From NCBI RefSeq assembly GCF_014645835.1, contig NZ_BMMM01000002.1, positions 56,388 to 120,387 of the forward strand: a DNA stretch of 64,000 nt. The letters run 5' to 3'. Of this stretch, positions 35,578 to 42,896 are shown in pieces. The notes under the pieces were generated by a model that was given only the letters and a program-made list of their open reading frames with translations, made no database searches and was not told the origin of the DNA. Each line of letters starts with the position of its first letter. Within the stretch, counting starts at the first letter, position 1. The DNA is from Streptomyces albiflavescens. Lineage in GTDB: Bacteria; Actinomycetota; Actinomycetes; Streptomycetales; Streptomycetaceae. The position numbers and the translations under genes were made by a program.

Positions 35578-36228
35578 GTGAACCGCCGTACCCGCCTGCT
35601 CACTACAGCCGCCGTCGGTGCGGCGGCTGCACTGCTTCTGACCGCCTGCGGCGGGGACGGCGGCGGCTCGAAGGGGAACGACAAGATCGCGGGCGCGGAT
35701 ACGGGGGGTTCGGCTTCGCCTAGCGCGAGCGCGACGGAATCCGCCGGGCGGCCCAAGATCACATTGCCATCCGACCTGACGCTGACCTTCGAAGGATCGA
35801 AGACCGGCGACTCCATCAAGGACGCCGTTCTCGCCGACAGCGCGGAGCGCATGCGGGCTGTCGACGCAGCGATCACCGGGACGGATCCCAAGGGCGAAGC
35901 GATCGGGTTCTACAACACCGGCAAGGCTCTCGAAGCGGCGCTGACCTGGGTCCAACAGTTCAAGGACGCGGGTGCCACCCTCACCGGTGAGGCGCGGTAC
36001 TACGACCGCACCGTGACGCTCAAGGGCAAGACCTCGGCCTCGCTCACATTCTGCGCGGACGAGAGCAAGGGCTACAGCAAGGACAAGAAGACCAACAAGA
36101 TTGACAAGACGCCGGTCACCAAGAACAGCTACGTCTTCTACAACACGCGCTTGGACAAGAACTCCGAGGGTGTCTGGCAGACGTCGCAGATCATCTCCAC
36201 AAGGGGGGCGGCTCAGTGCCAGCCGTAG
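35578..36228 (+). CDS. Secreted lipoprotein of unknown function
   Basis: This 216-residue lipoprotein starts at a GTG with GGAG 6 bp upstream. The signal peptide ends in the lipobox LTAC (Cys24). A Gly/Ser linker and a soluble domain of about 150 residues follow. The domain is rich in Lys and Thr, includes LTFEGSKTGD and VWQTSQIIST, and has a cysteine near the middle and one near the C-terminus. I do not recognise a characterised family. It overlaps the next gene by 13 bp, so the two are likely co-translated and may act together at the cell surface. Confidence 0.8.
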   Translation: MNRRTRLLTTAAVGAAAALLLTACGGDGGGSKGNDKIAGADTGGSASPSASATESAGRPKITLPSDLTLTFEGSKTGDSIKDAVLADSAERMRAVDAAITGTDPKGEAIGFYNTGKALEAALTWVQQFKDAGATLTGEARYYDRTVTLKGKTSASLTFCADESKGYSKDKKTNKIDKTPVTKNSYVFYNTRLDKNSEGVWQTSQIISTRGAAQCQP

Positions 36229-37256
36229 CGAGGAACGCCGTTCGTGCCACTCTGCTCGCCAGCGCCCTTGTACTCGCCAGCGGTCCCGCTGCCCGGGCGG
36301 ACTTTGTGCCGGGCGGCAAGGGCACAGGGTCCGAGACGCAGGTAGACGGTGGACAGAAGGACCAGAAGGTCGCTGCGACTGCCGGCGCCGTTGTCTTCGA
36401 CCGCTCGAAGAACGGCTCAGGCGACTCGGCGGGACCGGTGACATCCACGACCACCTGGACCCCGCCCGCGTGCTACTACGCCCCCAAGTACACCCCGAAC
36501 GAGCTGCAGAAGTACCTGGAGCCGATCTGGAATGCCGAGTCGACCGGGTCCGAGTGGGACTTGCAGCAGCGGAAGCACTATGTGACCGACGACTACAAGG
36601 ACTTCAACAAGGCCAAGACCGGCAAGGGCTACTGGTGGGACTCGTACGTCACCAAGGGCCGCGAGGGTGACCCGGGCGCCCTCGACTGCGACAAGCCCAT
36701 CTTCTGGGTGGACAAGGGGGCGCCGCCGCCCGCGGACATCCCCGAGGCGATCACGCCCGAAATGCTGGCGCAGCTTGCGTACGCCGAGATACGCGTCCCG
36801 TCGACGAAGGTGGAACTGGCCCCGGCGGGCACCACGAAGGTGAACCTTCCGACGTGGGCGTGGCTGGACACGGCAAAGTTCAAGCCGGTGTCAGTGACCG
36901 CCTCGGTTCCTTTGCTCAACGTCTCGGCGACAACCACCGCGGAGCCGATCGCGCTGAAGATCGAGCCCGGCACGGACGACGCCACGACGTACCCCGCCTC
37001 CGGTGTCTGCGAGTTCGACAACGGCAACGGCCACATCGGTGAGGCCTACGCCAAGGGCAAGTCCGACGAGACCCCGCCCTGCGGCGTGCGCTACCTGCGC
37101 TCCTCGGGCGACGGTTCGTACAAGCTGAAGGCCACCATCACGTGGAAGATCCACTGGACGGGTACCGGGGTGGCCCGCGCACAAGGTCTGCCGGACGGCA
37201 CGTTCGGGGCCGAGCAGGATGTCGTCGTCCAGGAGATCCAGTCCGTGAACCGCTGA
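36216..37256 (+). CDS. Secreted protein of unknown function
   Basis: This 346-residue protein begins with a clear Sec signal peptide ending around residue 29 (ARADF), and no lipobox. The mature part contains four cysteines (PACYYAPK, GALDCDKP, SGVCEFDN, PPCGVRYL) that could form two disulphides, and many Tyr, Trp and Lys residues. No catalytic motif or known domain is evident. It starts at GTG inside the end of the preceding lipoprotein gene. A strong hairpin follows its stop. Confidence 0.8.
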   Translation: MPAVARNAVRATLLASALVLASGPAARADFVPGGKGTGSETQVDGGQKDQKVAATAGAVVFDRSKNGSGDSAGPVTSTTTWTPPACYYAPKYTPNELQKYLEPIWNAESTGSEWDLQQRKHYVTDDYKDFNKAKTGKGYWWDSYVTKGREGDPGALDCDKPIFWVDKGAPPPADIPEAITPEMLAQLAYAEIRVPSTKVELAPAGTTKVNLPTWAWLDTAKFKPVSVTASVPLLNVSATTTAEPIALKIEPGTDDATTYPASGVCEFDNGNGHIGEAYAKGKSDETPPCGVRYLRSSGDGSYKLKATITWKIHWTGTGVARAQGLPDGTFGAEQDVVVQEIQSVNR

Positions 37257-37275
37257 CGGCAGTCACGATCCGTGT

Positions 37276-37314
37276 CCGGTAAGTGCTCCCTCTAAAGAGG
37301 GGAGCGCTTACCGG
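37276..37314 (+). terminator. Long hairpin after the secreted-protein gene
   Basis: Arms of about 18 bp (37276-37293 and 37296-37314; one G-U/T pair and one bulge) meet at an AA loop. There is no U-tract. It separates the lipoprotein/secreted pair from the WXG-like gene. Confidence 0.65.
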
Positions 37315-37384
37315 GGCGTCACGAAAGATCGCCGACGTCGTTCCTCCCCGTGGTGCAGGTGCACCGGAAGAGGGGGCGGGGCGC

Positions 37385-37708
37385 ATGGCGGAACGGCTGG
37401 TCGTGGACGGTGACGAGCTCGCGCATTTCATGAGGATGCTCAGGAAATCGAGCGACTCGCTGAAGGGCCTGCGAAGGGCGCTGGAAGACGCGACTGTCAC
37501 GGGCCTGGGTACCGATGATCTCGACACCGCCTGTGAGGACTTCCAGGAGGACTGGAAGTACGGGGCCGATCAGATCGGTGAGCAGACCGAAGATCTCGCC
37601 AAGATCATCGGTAAGAGCAGGGACAGCTACCGCGAGGTGGACAAGGCGCTGGAGGAGGCCCTGAAAAAGTCCACGGTCGCCAAGGGCAAGGTCGGGGCTT
37701 CGAAGTGA
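37385..37708 (+). CDS. WXG100/ESAT-6-like small helical protein
   Basis: This 107-residue, wholly helical protein has the size and heptad spacing of WXG100 proteins. A central turn near residues 57-60 reads WKYG in place of the usual WxG. The rest is charged amphipathic helix with no signal peptide. The ATG at 37385 follows a G-rich ribosome-binding site; a longer in-frame start would run into the preceding hairpin region. Its stop overlaps the start of the next gene (GTGA), the typical pairing of a small partner with a larger type VII secretion (ESX/Yuk-like) substrate. No secretion ATPase gene is beside it. Confidence 0.7.
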   Translation: MAERLVVDGDELAHFMRMLRKSSDSLKGLRRALEDATVTGLGTDDLDTACEDFQEDWKYGADQIGEQTEDLAKIIGKSRDSYREVDKALEEALKKSTVAKGKVGASK

Positions 37709-39045
37709 CGTACCCGCCCGGCGATTCGGGAGCGGCCCTCGACCCGCAGTCCCGAGCCGACCGCGACAAACCACAAGGCCTCAAGTCCGCCCCGCGCATC
37801 CCGAACCCCGACTACCCGCACCTCGGTTTCAACCCTGTCCCAGGCAGCACCGAGACGGTAAGCGGCCTGCGCAAGAAGCTCGCGGGGTGTGCGAAGGTCC
37901 TTGAAGAGACGCATGGCCTCGTCACCACGTTGATGGACGGCAGCTACTGGAAGGGCGACGCGGCAGTCGCCTTCCGCGAGCAGCTCGACGGCGGCCCGTT
38001 GCCTCTGAATCTGAAGAACGCCGCGCACTCCATCCGCAAGGCAGCCAGGCAACTCGACCGCTGGGAGGGGGAGCTCGACGACTTCCAGCGTCGGGCGAAG
38101 CGACTCGAAGAAGACGCGAAAGAAGCGCAGGCCGCCGTGGACCGGGCGAAGGGCCACGCCTCCAAGGCGGGCGACAGCCCTGACCTGGACAAGAAGGGCG
38201 CCAGGCACGACGAGGCGCAGAAGGCCCTGACCAAGGCGAACACGGCCGTGGACGACGCCGAGGACGCGCTCGAGAAGATCCGGAGCAAGGCCCGCAAGCT
38301 AGCCGACGAACACGAGCTTCAAGCCCAGCGCCGGGCACGCAAGATCCGCGACGCCACAAAGAAACTGGCACCGCACGAGCCGGGCTGGTTCGAGTCGGCT
38401 CTGGACTGGCTCGACGAGAATCTGCCGGACATCCTCAGCGCCGCGGCGGCCGTGATCGGGCTTGTGGCGCTGTTCGTGGTGTCGGGCGGGACGGCGGCTG
38501 CCGTTCTGCTGCTCGCCGCTGCGGTTTTGAGTGCGGCGGCGTTAGGGATGAGGGTTTTTGGCGACCCAACGCTGGGTGCCTCGCTGTGGGACGGATTCAC
38601 CAAGGGCGAGTTCGACACGGACTTCTGGAGCAACCTCGTTACGGTCGGTGGCGACGCCCTCGGCATGTTGCCCGGGGTCGGTGCTGCGGGCAAGGGCGTT
38701 GTGGCTGCCGTGCGGGCAACTGGCGAGGCGGGGGAGGCACTCACGTTCGTACCGCGAGTGGCCCGATTCGGAAGCAGCACCATGGAAAACGCGAAGACCA
38801 TTTCCGACCTGGACAACGCTCTGCTCGGCTTTACGATCCGAGGTGCCCGAGCAGCACAAATCACCAGAGCGGCCGAGGTCACGTCAGCCTCAGTCGGAGT
38901 GGCCACCGCGGGTTTCGGGCTGGTCATGACCGCGGTCGACACCGACGACGACGGGGTCAAGGACGGCTCCATGGCCAGTATCGACGGAGTACGGCTTGGC
39001 CTGGACGTCGGCGAGCTCGTCAATGTTGCCCGGCACGCCTTCTGA
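37705..39045 (+). CDS. Putative T7SS-signal protein, possibly the N-terminal part of a polymorphic toxin; TTA-containing
   Basis: This 446-residue protein starts at a GTG overlapping the WXG-like gene. The N-terminal part (about 45-130) is helical with YWKGDAAVAFRE, resembling WXG/LXG-type T7SS signal domains. A long charged coiled coil (about 125-225) and a Gly/Ala-rich hydrophobic segment (about 252-290) follow. The C-terminal 150 residues have no recognised toxin motif. In Streptomyces this architecture commonly precedes RHS repeats and a toxin domain, which are absent here; an orphan RHS fragment lies 3.5 kb downstream. Codon 280 (38542-38544) is TTA inside an unusually AT-rich codon patch (about 38521-38568). 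Confidence 0.65.
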   Translation: MTYPPGDSGAALDPQSRADRDKPQGLKSAPRIPNPDYPHLGFNPVPGSTETVSGLRKKLAGCAKVLEETHGLVTTLMDGSYWKGDAAVAFREQLDGGPLPLNLKNAAHSIRKAARQLDRWEGELDDFQRRAKRLEEDAKEAQAAVDRAKGHASKAGDSPDLDKKGARHDEAQKALTKANTAVDDAEDALEKIRSKARKLADEHELQAQRRARKIRDATKKLAPHEPGWFESALDWLDENLPDILSAAAAVIGLVALFVVSGGTAAAVLLLAAAVLSAAALGMRVFGDPTLGASLWDGFTKGEFDTDFWSNLVTVGGDALGMLPGVGAAGKGVVAAVRATGEAGEALTFVPRVARFGSSTMENAKTISDLDNALLGFTIRGARAAQITRAAEVTSASVGVATAGFGLVMTAVDTDDDGVKDGSMASIDGVRLGLDVGELVNVARHAF

Positions 39046-39068
39046 GCCCCGAACGGAGAGCTCACCAC

Positions 39069-39755
39069 ATGAATCCGACCAATTACCGCACTGCTTGGGA
39101 GCATCCTCCAACCAGGCGGGCCTGGATCCAACACATGATTATGATCGTGTTGCGGCTGGTCGGCTGGGCCGCCGTCTGGCTCGGAAGTCTCTTTCTCATC
39201 GTGGCAACACCCCGCTGGATCGGCTGGGTCTTCCTCCCTTTCCTCGTGTACGCCACCTTCCGCGCCGTAATTCAGCTCCCCCACTTCCGTTCCTCCATCT
39301 ACATCCAGCGTGTCCTCTGGCAGTACCCCTGGCAGCTCCTCACCGGCGTCCCGCGCGGCCGAAACAAGCACCCCCAGGTCCAGGAGGACGAGATGTGGTT
39401 CGAGTTCCCCAACCCGGAGAAGCCCGAGGAACAGATCCCCCTGCTGTTCCTTGCGAACATGCGCACCTTCTGGTGGATGCGACGCTTCGGCACTGCCCGC
39501 ACGAAACCGGAGCTGAAAGCCCAGATCGAGCCGCTCTGGTTCGCCGGCGACCCTCGCTTCATCGCCGTCGTCGCGGCCACCGGCCGCCGCGGCAGCGCAC
39601 CCAGACGGCTGCACCTCCTCTACCAGCGCACAGCCACGGGCCGCCGCGGTATCGAACCGACCGACTGGAACGCGAGCCCCGCCGCCCTTGAGCGCGCCCG
39701 CCGCGCCGGAGCCCACGTTCCCGACTCGGCGTCCTCGCAACCGCGCCCGTACTGA
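39069..39755 (+). CDS. Small membrane protein of unknown function
   Basis: This 228-residue protein has two adjacent membrane helices (about residues 20-65, after WIQHMIMIV) and a basic cytoplasmic C-terminal domain of about 150 residues rich in Trp, Arg and Pro. GGAGAG lies 8 bp before the ATG at 39069. It follows the T7SS-signal gene closely on the same strand and may belong to the same transcript. It could be an immunity or export partner, but no homology supports either. Confidence 0.7.
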   Translation: MNPTNYRTAWEHPPTRRAWIQHMIMIVLRLVGWAAVWLGSLFLIVATPRWIGWVFLPFLVYATFRAVIQLPHFRSSIYIQRVLWQYPWQLLTGVPRGRNKHPQVQEDEMWFEFPNPEKPEEQIPLLFLANMRTFWWMRRFGTARTKPELKAQIEPLWFAGDPRFIAVVAATGRRGSAPRRLHLLYQRTATGRRGIEPTDWNASPAALERARRAGAHVPDSASSQPRPY

Positions 39756-39775
39756 CTCGTATCGAACAGGACCCC

Positions 39776-40465
39776 ATGACCACGGCCCCCTACTTCGTTG
39801 TCGCCGACTCGGCCAGGGACCCAGACGCCGACATCTGGTTCGTCGAACCCGCAGGCTTTACAGCATTGCCGCTGGATTCTCTGCTCGCCCCGCCAGGTTC
39901 TGCGGCTGCTGACGAACTGCGCACGGCCTTCGCCCCGTTCCTGGACGTCGCGCCGAACGAGGCGATTCGCCAGCAGTTCGTCGCGCAACTCGCGGCAGGC
40001 CGACAACTGCTCGGGGCGCTGTGCGAGGTCGGCACCGTCCACTGTTCGATCGGCCTCCACCGCGACGACGTAGACGACACCAGCAGTGGTGGGGGCCAAC
40101 CTCTGCTCTCCCTCTTCACGCTCTCTTGGCGAGACACGACCGTGGCCGCACGTGCCGTCACTGCCGCCCGCGCCGTGACGGGCGCTGAGGAGCACACCCG
40201 CATCGAGTACGCAGAACTGCCTTGCGGCCCAGCTACATTCAGCGAGACGCTACGCACCCCCGGGGCCGACATGGGTCTTCCGCAAATGCCACTTCTTCAG
40301 ATCCACGCCCACCTGCCGCACCCGGACTGCAAGCGTCTCGTCGTCCTCACGCTCAGCACGACGACTGTGGCCCGACGCCAGCAGTACCGCGCGATCCTCC
40401 AGCAGATCGCCGAAACAGTCAGCTTCGACCATCCACTGGAACCCGACACAGGCGAGGCGCGTTGA
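39776..40465 (+). CDS. Hypothetical cytoplasmic protein
   Basis: This 229-residue soluble protein has no signal peptide or membrane helix. It has an alpha/beta look, with PYFVVADSA at the start and RLVVLTLSTTTVARR near the end. The ATG is 20 bp after the membrane-protein stop, so it is probably in the same operon. I do not recognise its family. Position beside a T7SS-type substrate makes a chaperone or immunity role possible. Confidence 0.7.
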   Translation: MTTAPYFVVADSARDPDADIWFVEPAGFTALPLDSLLAPPGSAAADELRTAFAPFLDVAPNEAIRQQFVAQLAAGRQLLGALCEVGTVHCSIGLHRDDVDDTSSGGGQPLLSLFTLSWRDTTVAARAVTAARAVTGAEEHTRIEYAELPCGPATFSETLRTPGADMGLPQMPLLQIHAHLPHPDCKRLVVLTLSTTTVARRQQYRAILQQIAETVSFDHPLEPDTGEAR

Positions 40466-40544
40466 TCGTGGAAACCGAGAAATAGGGATTTACCAGCGGA
40501 GACGGCGGTCCGAAGCGTCAGCGCGGCCTGACGGTCTCATCCTG

Positions 40545-40727
40545 GTGGGCCTCGTCCTCGGGCTTTTGGCCGCCCCCTTTGACTGGGCCTGGGCGGTGGG
40601 AGCCGTCGTCTGCGTCGTCACCCTTGAACTTCTAGCTGACGCCATACCGCGGCTGCCCGTCAGCAATTGGCAACTTTCGGCCACCGGGAGCGCGGCGACA
40701 CCCGTCGTACCTGGTGCTGGGGGATGA
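40545..40727 (+). CDS. Possible small membrane protein
   Basis: A 60-residue frame from GTG 40545 encodes hydrophobic stretches (GLVLGLLAAPF and AVGAVVCVVTLELL) likely to span the membrane. The open frame continues upstream to about 40466 without an ATG/GTG/TTG start, and no clear ribosome-binding site is present. Its end lies inside a long inverted repeat. It may be a real short gene or the tail of a broken one. Confidence 0.3.
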   Translation: MGLVLGLLAAPFDWAWAVGAVVCVVTLELLADAIPRLPVSNWQLSATGSAATPVVPGAGG

Positions 40728-40750
40728 CTGGCTGGCCCGAAGTTGCCAAT
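40664..40750. repeat. Long inverted repeat (20-bp arms)
   Basis: Arms 40664-40683 and 40731-40750 match at 18 of 20 positions and are separated by 47 bp. They lie between the T7SS-type gene group and the DUF397 gene, whose stop is 3 bp beyond. The structure could be a bidirectional terminator or the ends of a small non-autonomous element. No transposase is present. Confidence 0.6.
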
Positions 40751-40752
40751 TG

Positions 40753-40947
40753 TCAGGCGCTGTGCGTGGAAGGGGGCGCCTTCAGGGTTCGTATCAGCTC
40801 GTGTAGGCGGGCGCGGGTTGTAGTGAGGATGACATCCGGTTCGTCGCTTTCACGGAGGTGGATCGTTCCGGTGGGGGTGGCGGCGACGTATACGCAGTTT
40901 GAGGCGTCAGGGCTGTAAGTGGACTTCTGCCACTGGGGGTTGGGCAC
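40753..40947 (-). CDS. DUF397 protein
   Basis: This 64-residue DUF397 member shows the family pattern: W-x-K-S-T-Y-S near the start (WQKSTYSPDASNCVYVA), then an IHLRESDEPD stretch and a C-terminal helix. DUF397 proteins accompany XRE-DUF5753 regulators in Streptomyces (whiJ-type loci) and are thought to act with them. It starts at GTG about 12 bp after the stop of such a regulator and so is in its operon. Confidence 0.85.
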   Translation of the reverse strand: MPNPQWQKSTYSPDASNCVYVAATPTGTIHLRESDEPDVILTTTRARLHELIRTLKAPPSTHSA

Positions 40948-40958
40948 GGCCGTCTCTC

Positions 40959-41810
40959 TCAGGTGTCCTGGGCGATGCGGTGGATTAGGTCACGGGACGC
41001 GGCGGGTTTGAGCGCGTTCGCCTCCATGCGGTCCAGCACGTGACGGTACTTGTCCAACTGGGACTCCGCGTCCAGGAATTCGCAACCGTGGTGGGTGTCC
41101 AGCTGAACAGTGTCGAGTTGCGGGACCGTACCCACGAGGTAGTCGACGGACTGTCCGGTTCCGGGGAAGGAGCCTTTGCCGAGCGGGATGATCCGGACGG
41201 TGACATGGTCCAGCTCGCTCACGCTCAGGAGATGCTGGAGCTGGGCGCGGACAGTGACCGGGCCGCCGTATCCCATGTGGAGGGCGCACTCGTGAATCAC
41301 CGCCGTGTACGGGGGCGGGGTCTCTCGATAGAGGATGCCCTGCCGCTTGATGCGGTGGGTGACCCGGTGCTCGATCTCGTACTGTCGCAGGGGCGGCACC
41401 GCCTCGTTGAAGAGGGCGCGGGCATGGTCGGTGGTCTGCAGTAGGGCGGGGATGTGGACGACCAGCGCCACGCGCAGAGCCGCCGCGTGGTGCTCCAGCT
41501 CCGCGAGGTCGATGAGGCCGACTGGCAGGTTTTCGCGGTACTCCTCCCACCAGCCGCGTGGGCGCCGTCCCGTCATCGAGGCCAGGGCGTCAGTGAGCTG
41601 TGCGTCGGAGCAGTCGTACGCGTGGGACATGGCGCGGACGCGCTCGGCGCTGAGGGGGCTGCGTCCGGTTTCGATCATGCTGACGCGGCCCTGGTTGACG
41701 CCCAGGCGTGCGGCGGCCTGCGTGGCATTCATGCCGGCTCTCTCACGGAGCTTGCGCAGCTCGGTGCCCAGTCTCCGCTGGCGCAGCGTGGGATTGCTGG
41801 TGGGCGGCAA
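40959..41810 (-). CDS. XRE-family regulator with DUF5753 domain (WhiJ-like)
   Basis: This is a 283-residue DNA-binding protein. The helix-turn-helix (about residues 12-67, with TQAAARLGVNQGRVSMIETGR) is followed by a DUF5753 domain (about 90-275). I chose the TTG at 41808-41810 because AAAGGAGG precedes it by 4-5 bp; the longer frame from 41933 runs across the operator. WhiJ-type proteins repress differentiation genes until relieved, probably through their DUF397 partner. It is divergent from an anti-sigma-like ATPase gene, and a 24-bp palindrome lies between them. The three genes form the trio found many times in Streptomyces genomes. Confidence 0.87.
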   Translation of the reverse strand: MPPTSNPTLRQRRLGTELRKLRERAGMNATQAAARLGVNQGRVSMIETGRSPLSAERVRAMSHAYDCSDAQLTDALASMTGRRPRGWWEEYRENLPVGLIDLAELEHHAAALRVALVVHIPALLQTTDHARALFNEAVPPLRQYEIEHRVTHRIKRQGILYRETPPPYTAVIHECALHMGYGGPVTVRAQLQHLLSVSELDHVTVRIIPLGKGSFPGTGQSVDYLVGTVPQLDTVQLDTHHGCEFLDAESQLDKYRHVLDRMEANALKPAASRDLIHRIAQDT

Positions 41811-41871
41811 GGCGCCTCCTTTCGAGGCCGCAACGCGGCACTCTTGTACCCCACACGAGGTAATCAGGGGC

Positions 41872-41895
41872 ACTTCTCCCAATTTCGGGAGAAGT
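41872..41895. promoter_or_regulatory. 24-bp palindromic operator candidate of the WhiJ-like trio
   Basis: Perfect 9-bp arms ACTTCTCCC and GGGAGAAGT flank the 6-bp spacer AATTTC in the divergent region. A -10-like TACGTT (41912-41917) for the ATPase gene follows, so a bound regulator would cover its -35 region. This is the natural site for the XRE protein. Confidence 0.65.
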
Positions 41896-42034
41896 ATCTC
41901 ACTTGCTGCATTACGTTGAGTCCTGTCGCCCAACTCCCCGCGCCCCTAAGCCGGAAGCGCACCAATCCAGGCATTGCCGCCGCACGGTGCCGACGTTGAG
42001 CGAGCCCAAGCCCCCTTCCTTCCCGGAGGTGTTC

Positions 42035-42505
42035 ATGGTCACCGTAGCCCCGCCCGATACCTGGGTGTACGCCCTTCGACTGCCCCATGACCCCCGCGCC
42101 GCACGCGTCGCACGTATGACCGTGCGGGCCGCGCTCGGTGGGCATGGCCTGCACGAAGTCCTCGACGTGGTCGAGCTGTTGACGTCCGAGTTGGTCACCA
42201 ACGCGTACCGGCACACGAAAGGGCCTGCCTCCCTGCGCCTGACGGCGTTGGGGGGTGGGCGGTTACGGGTTGGGGTGTGGGACAGCAGCCCGTACATTCC
42301 CGCACCCTTCGGCAAATCGCCCGGGGACAGGGTTCGCCCCCCTTGCGAGAACGCCGGCGGCGGGCGCGGGCTGCTCCTCGTACAGGAATGCGCGGACTCG
42401 TGGGGTGGTTGGCCGCTCGGCGACGACCCGCTGGGGAGGGCAGCCGGAAAGCTGCTGTGGTTCGAGGTCGGCAGGCCTGGGAATGCCCAGGCCGCATCTC
42501 CTTGA
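42035..42505 (+). CDS. Anti-sigma-factor-like HATPase (SpoIIAB/RsbW type), TTA-containing
   Basis: This 156-residue single-domain GHKL ATPase has N-box ELVTNAYRHT (Asn56), G1 box VWDSSP (Asp83) and G2 box GGGRGLLLV (about 108-116). GGAGG lies 5 bp before the ATG at 42035. Such proteins act as Ser/Thr kinases of anti-anti-sigma proteins or as anti-sigma factors; here it belongs to the WhiJ-like trio. Codon 77 (42263-42265) is TTA, so translation probably requires the bldA tRNA and is tied to development. Confidence 0.82.
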   Translation: MVTVAPPDTWVYALRLPHDPRAARVARMTVRAALGGHGLHEVLDVVELLTSELVTNAYRHTKGPASLRLTALGGGRLRVGVWDSSPYIPAPFGKSPGDRVRPPCENAGGGRGLLLVQECADSWGGWPLGDDPLGRAAGKLLWFEVGRPGNAQAASP

Positions 42506-42796
42506 CTGAAGGCGGGCCCGTACGGAGGCGGATCGGTGATCTTCACCCGCTCGTACGGCCACGACCTGCTGGGCCGCCGTACGCGTCACACCAATCCCAG
42601 CGGAACCACCAGCAGCTGGTCCTACGACGCCGCAGGCAACCCCGCCAGGCTGACCACAGGCGGGCGGGCCATCGCCTTCGACCTGGATCCGCCCGGACGG
42701 GTCACCGCCGTCCGAGCCAGGGACTGGTCCGAGCGCTACGCATTCGACGAGGCGGGCAACCAGACAGACGCCTCCTGGCCCACCTCTCACCCGGCC
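42506..42796 (+). pseudogene. RHS-repeat protein fragment
   Basis: The frame through 42536 encodes tandem YD/RHS-type repeats: YGHDLLGRRTRHTNPSG, WSYDAAGNPARLTTGGR, FDLDPPGRVTAVRA, and YAFDEAGNQTDASWP. The similarity stops abruptly near 42796. An in-frame stop lies at 42503-42505, and there is no N-terminal or toxin domain. RHS proteins are usually over 1,000 residues, so this 85-95-residue piece is a remnant. It may derive from the C-terminal part of a toxin gene whose N-terminal part is the T7SS-signal gene upstream. Confidence 0.75.
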
Positions 42797-42896
42797 CCAG
42801 CCGTCTCCTTCGAGGTTGTGGAAGACCTTCGAGTCGGTGGACCACCAGGCCGCGGGGTCGAAGGTGACGGTGGAGCCTTGCGGGTGAGCCCGATGT
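42797..42896 (-). other. Protein-like but gene-less segment
   Basis: Read on the minus strand this stretch gives HPQGSTVTFDPAAWW and STDSKVFHNLEGDGW in one frame, which look like real protein, but there is no start and no continuing frame. It is probably decayed coding sequence at the RHS remnant's edge. Confidence 0.3.
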
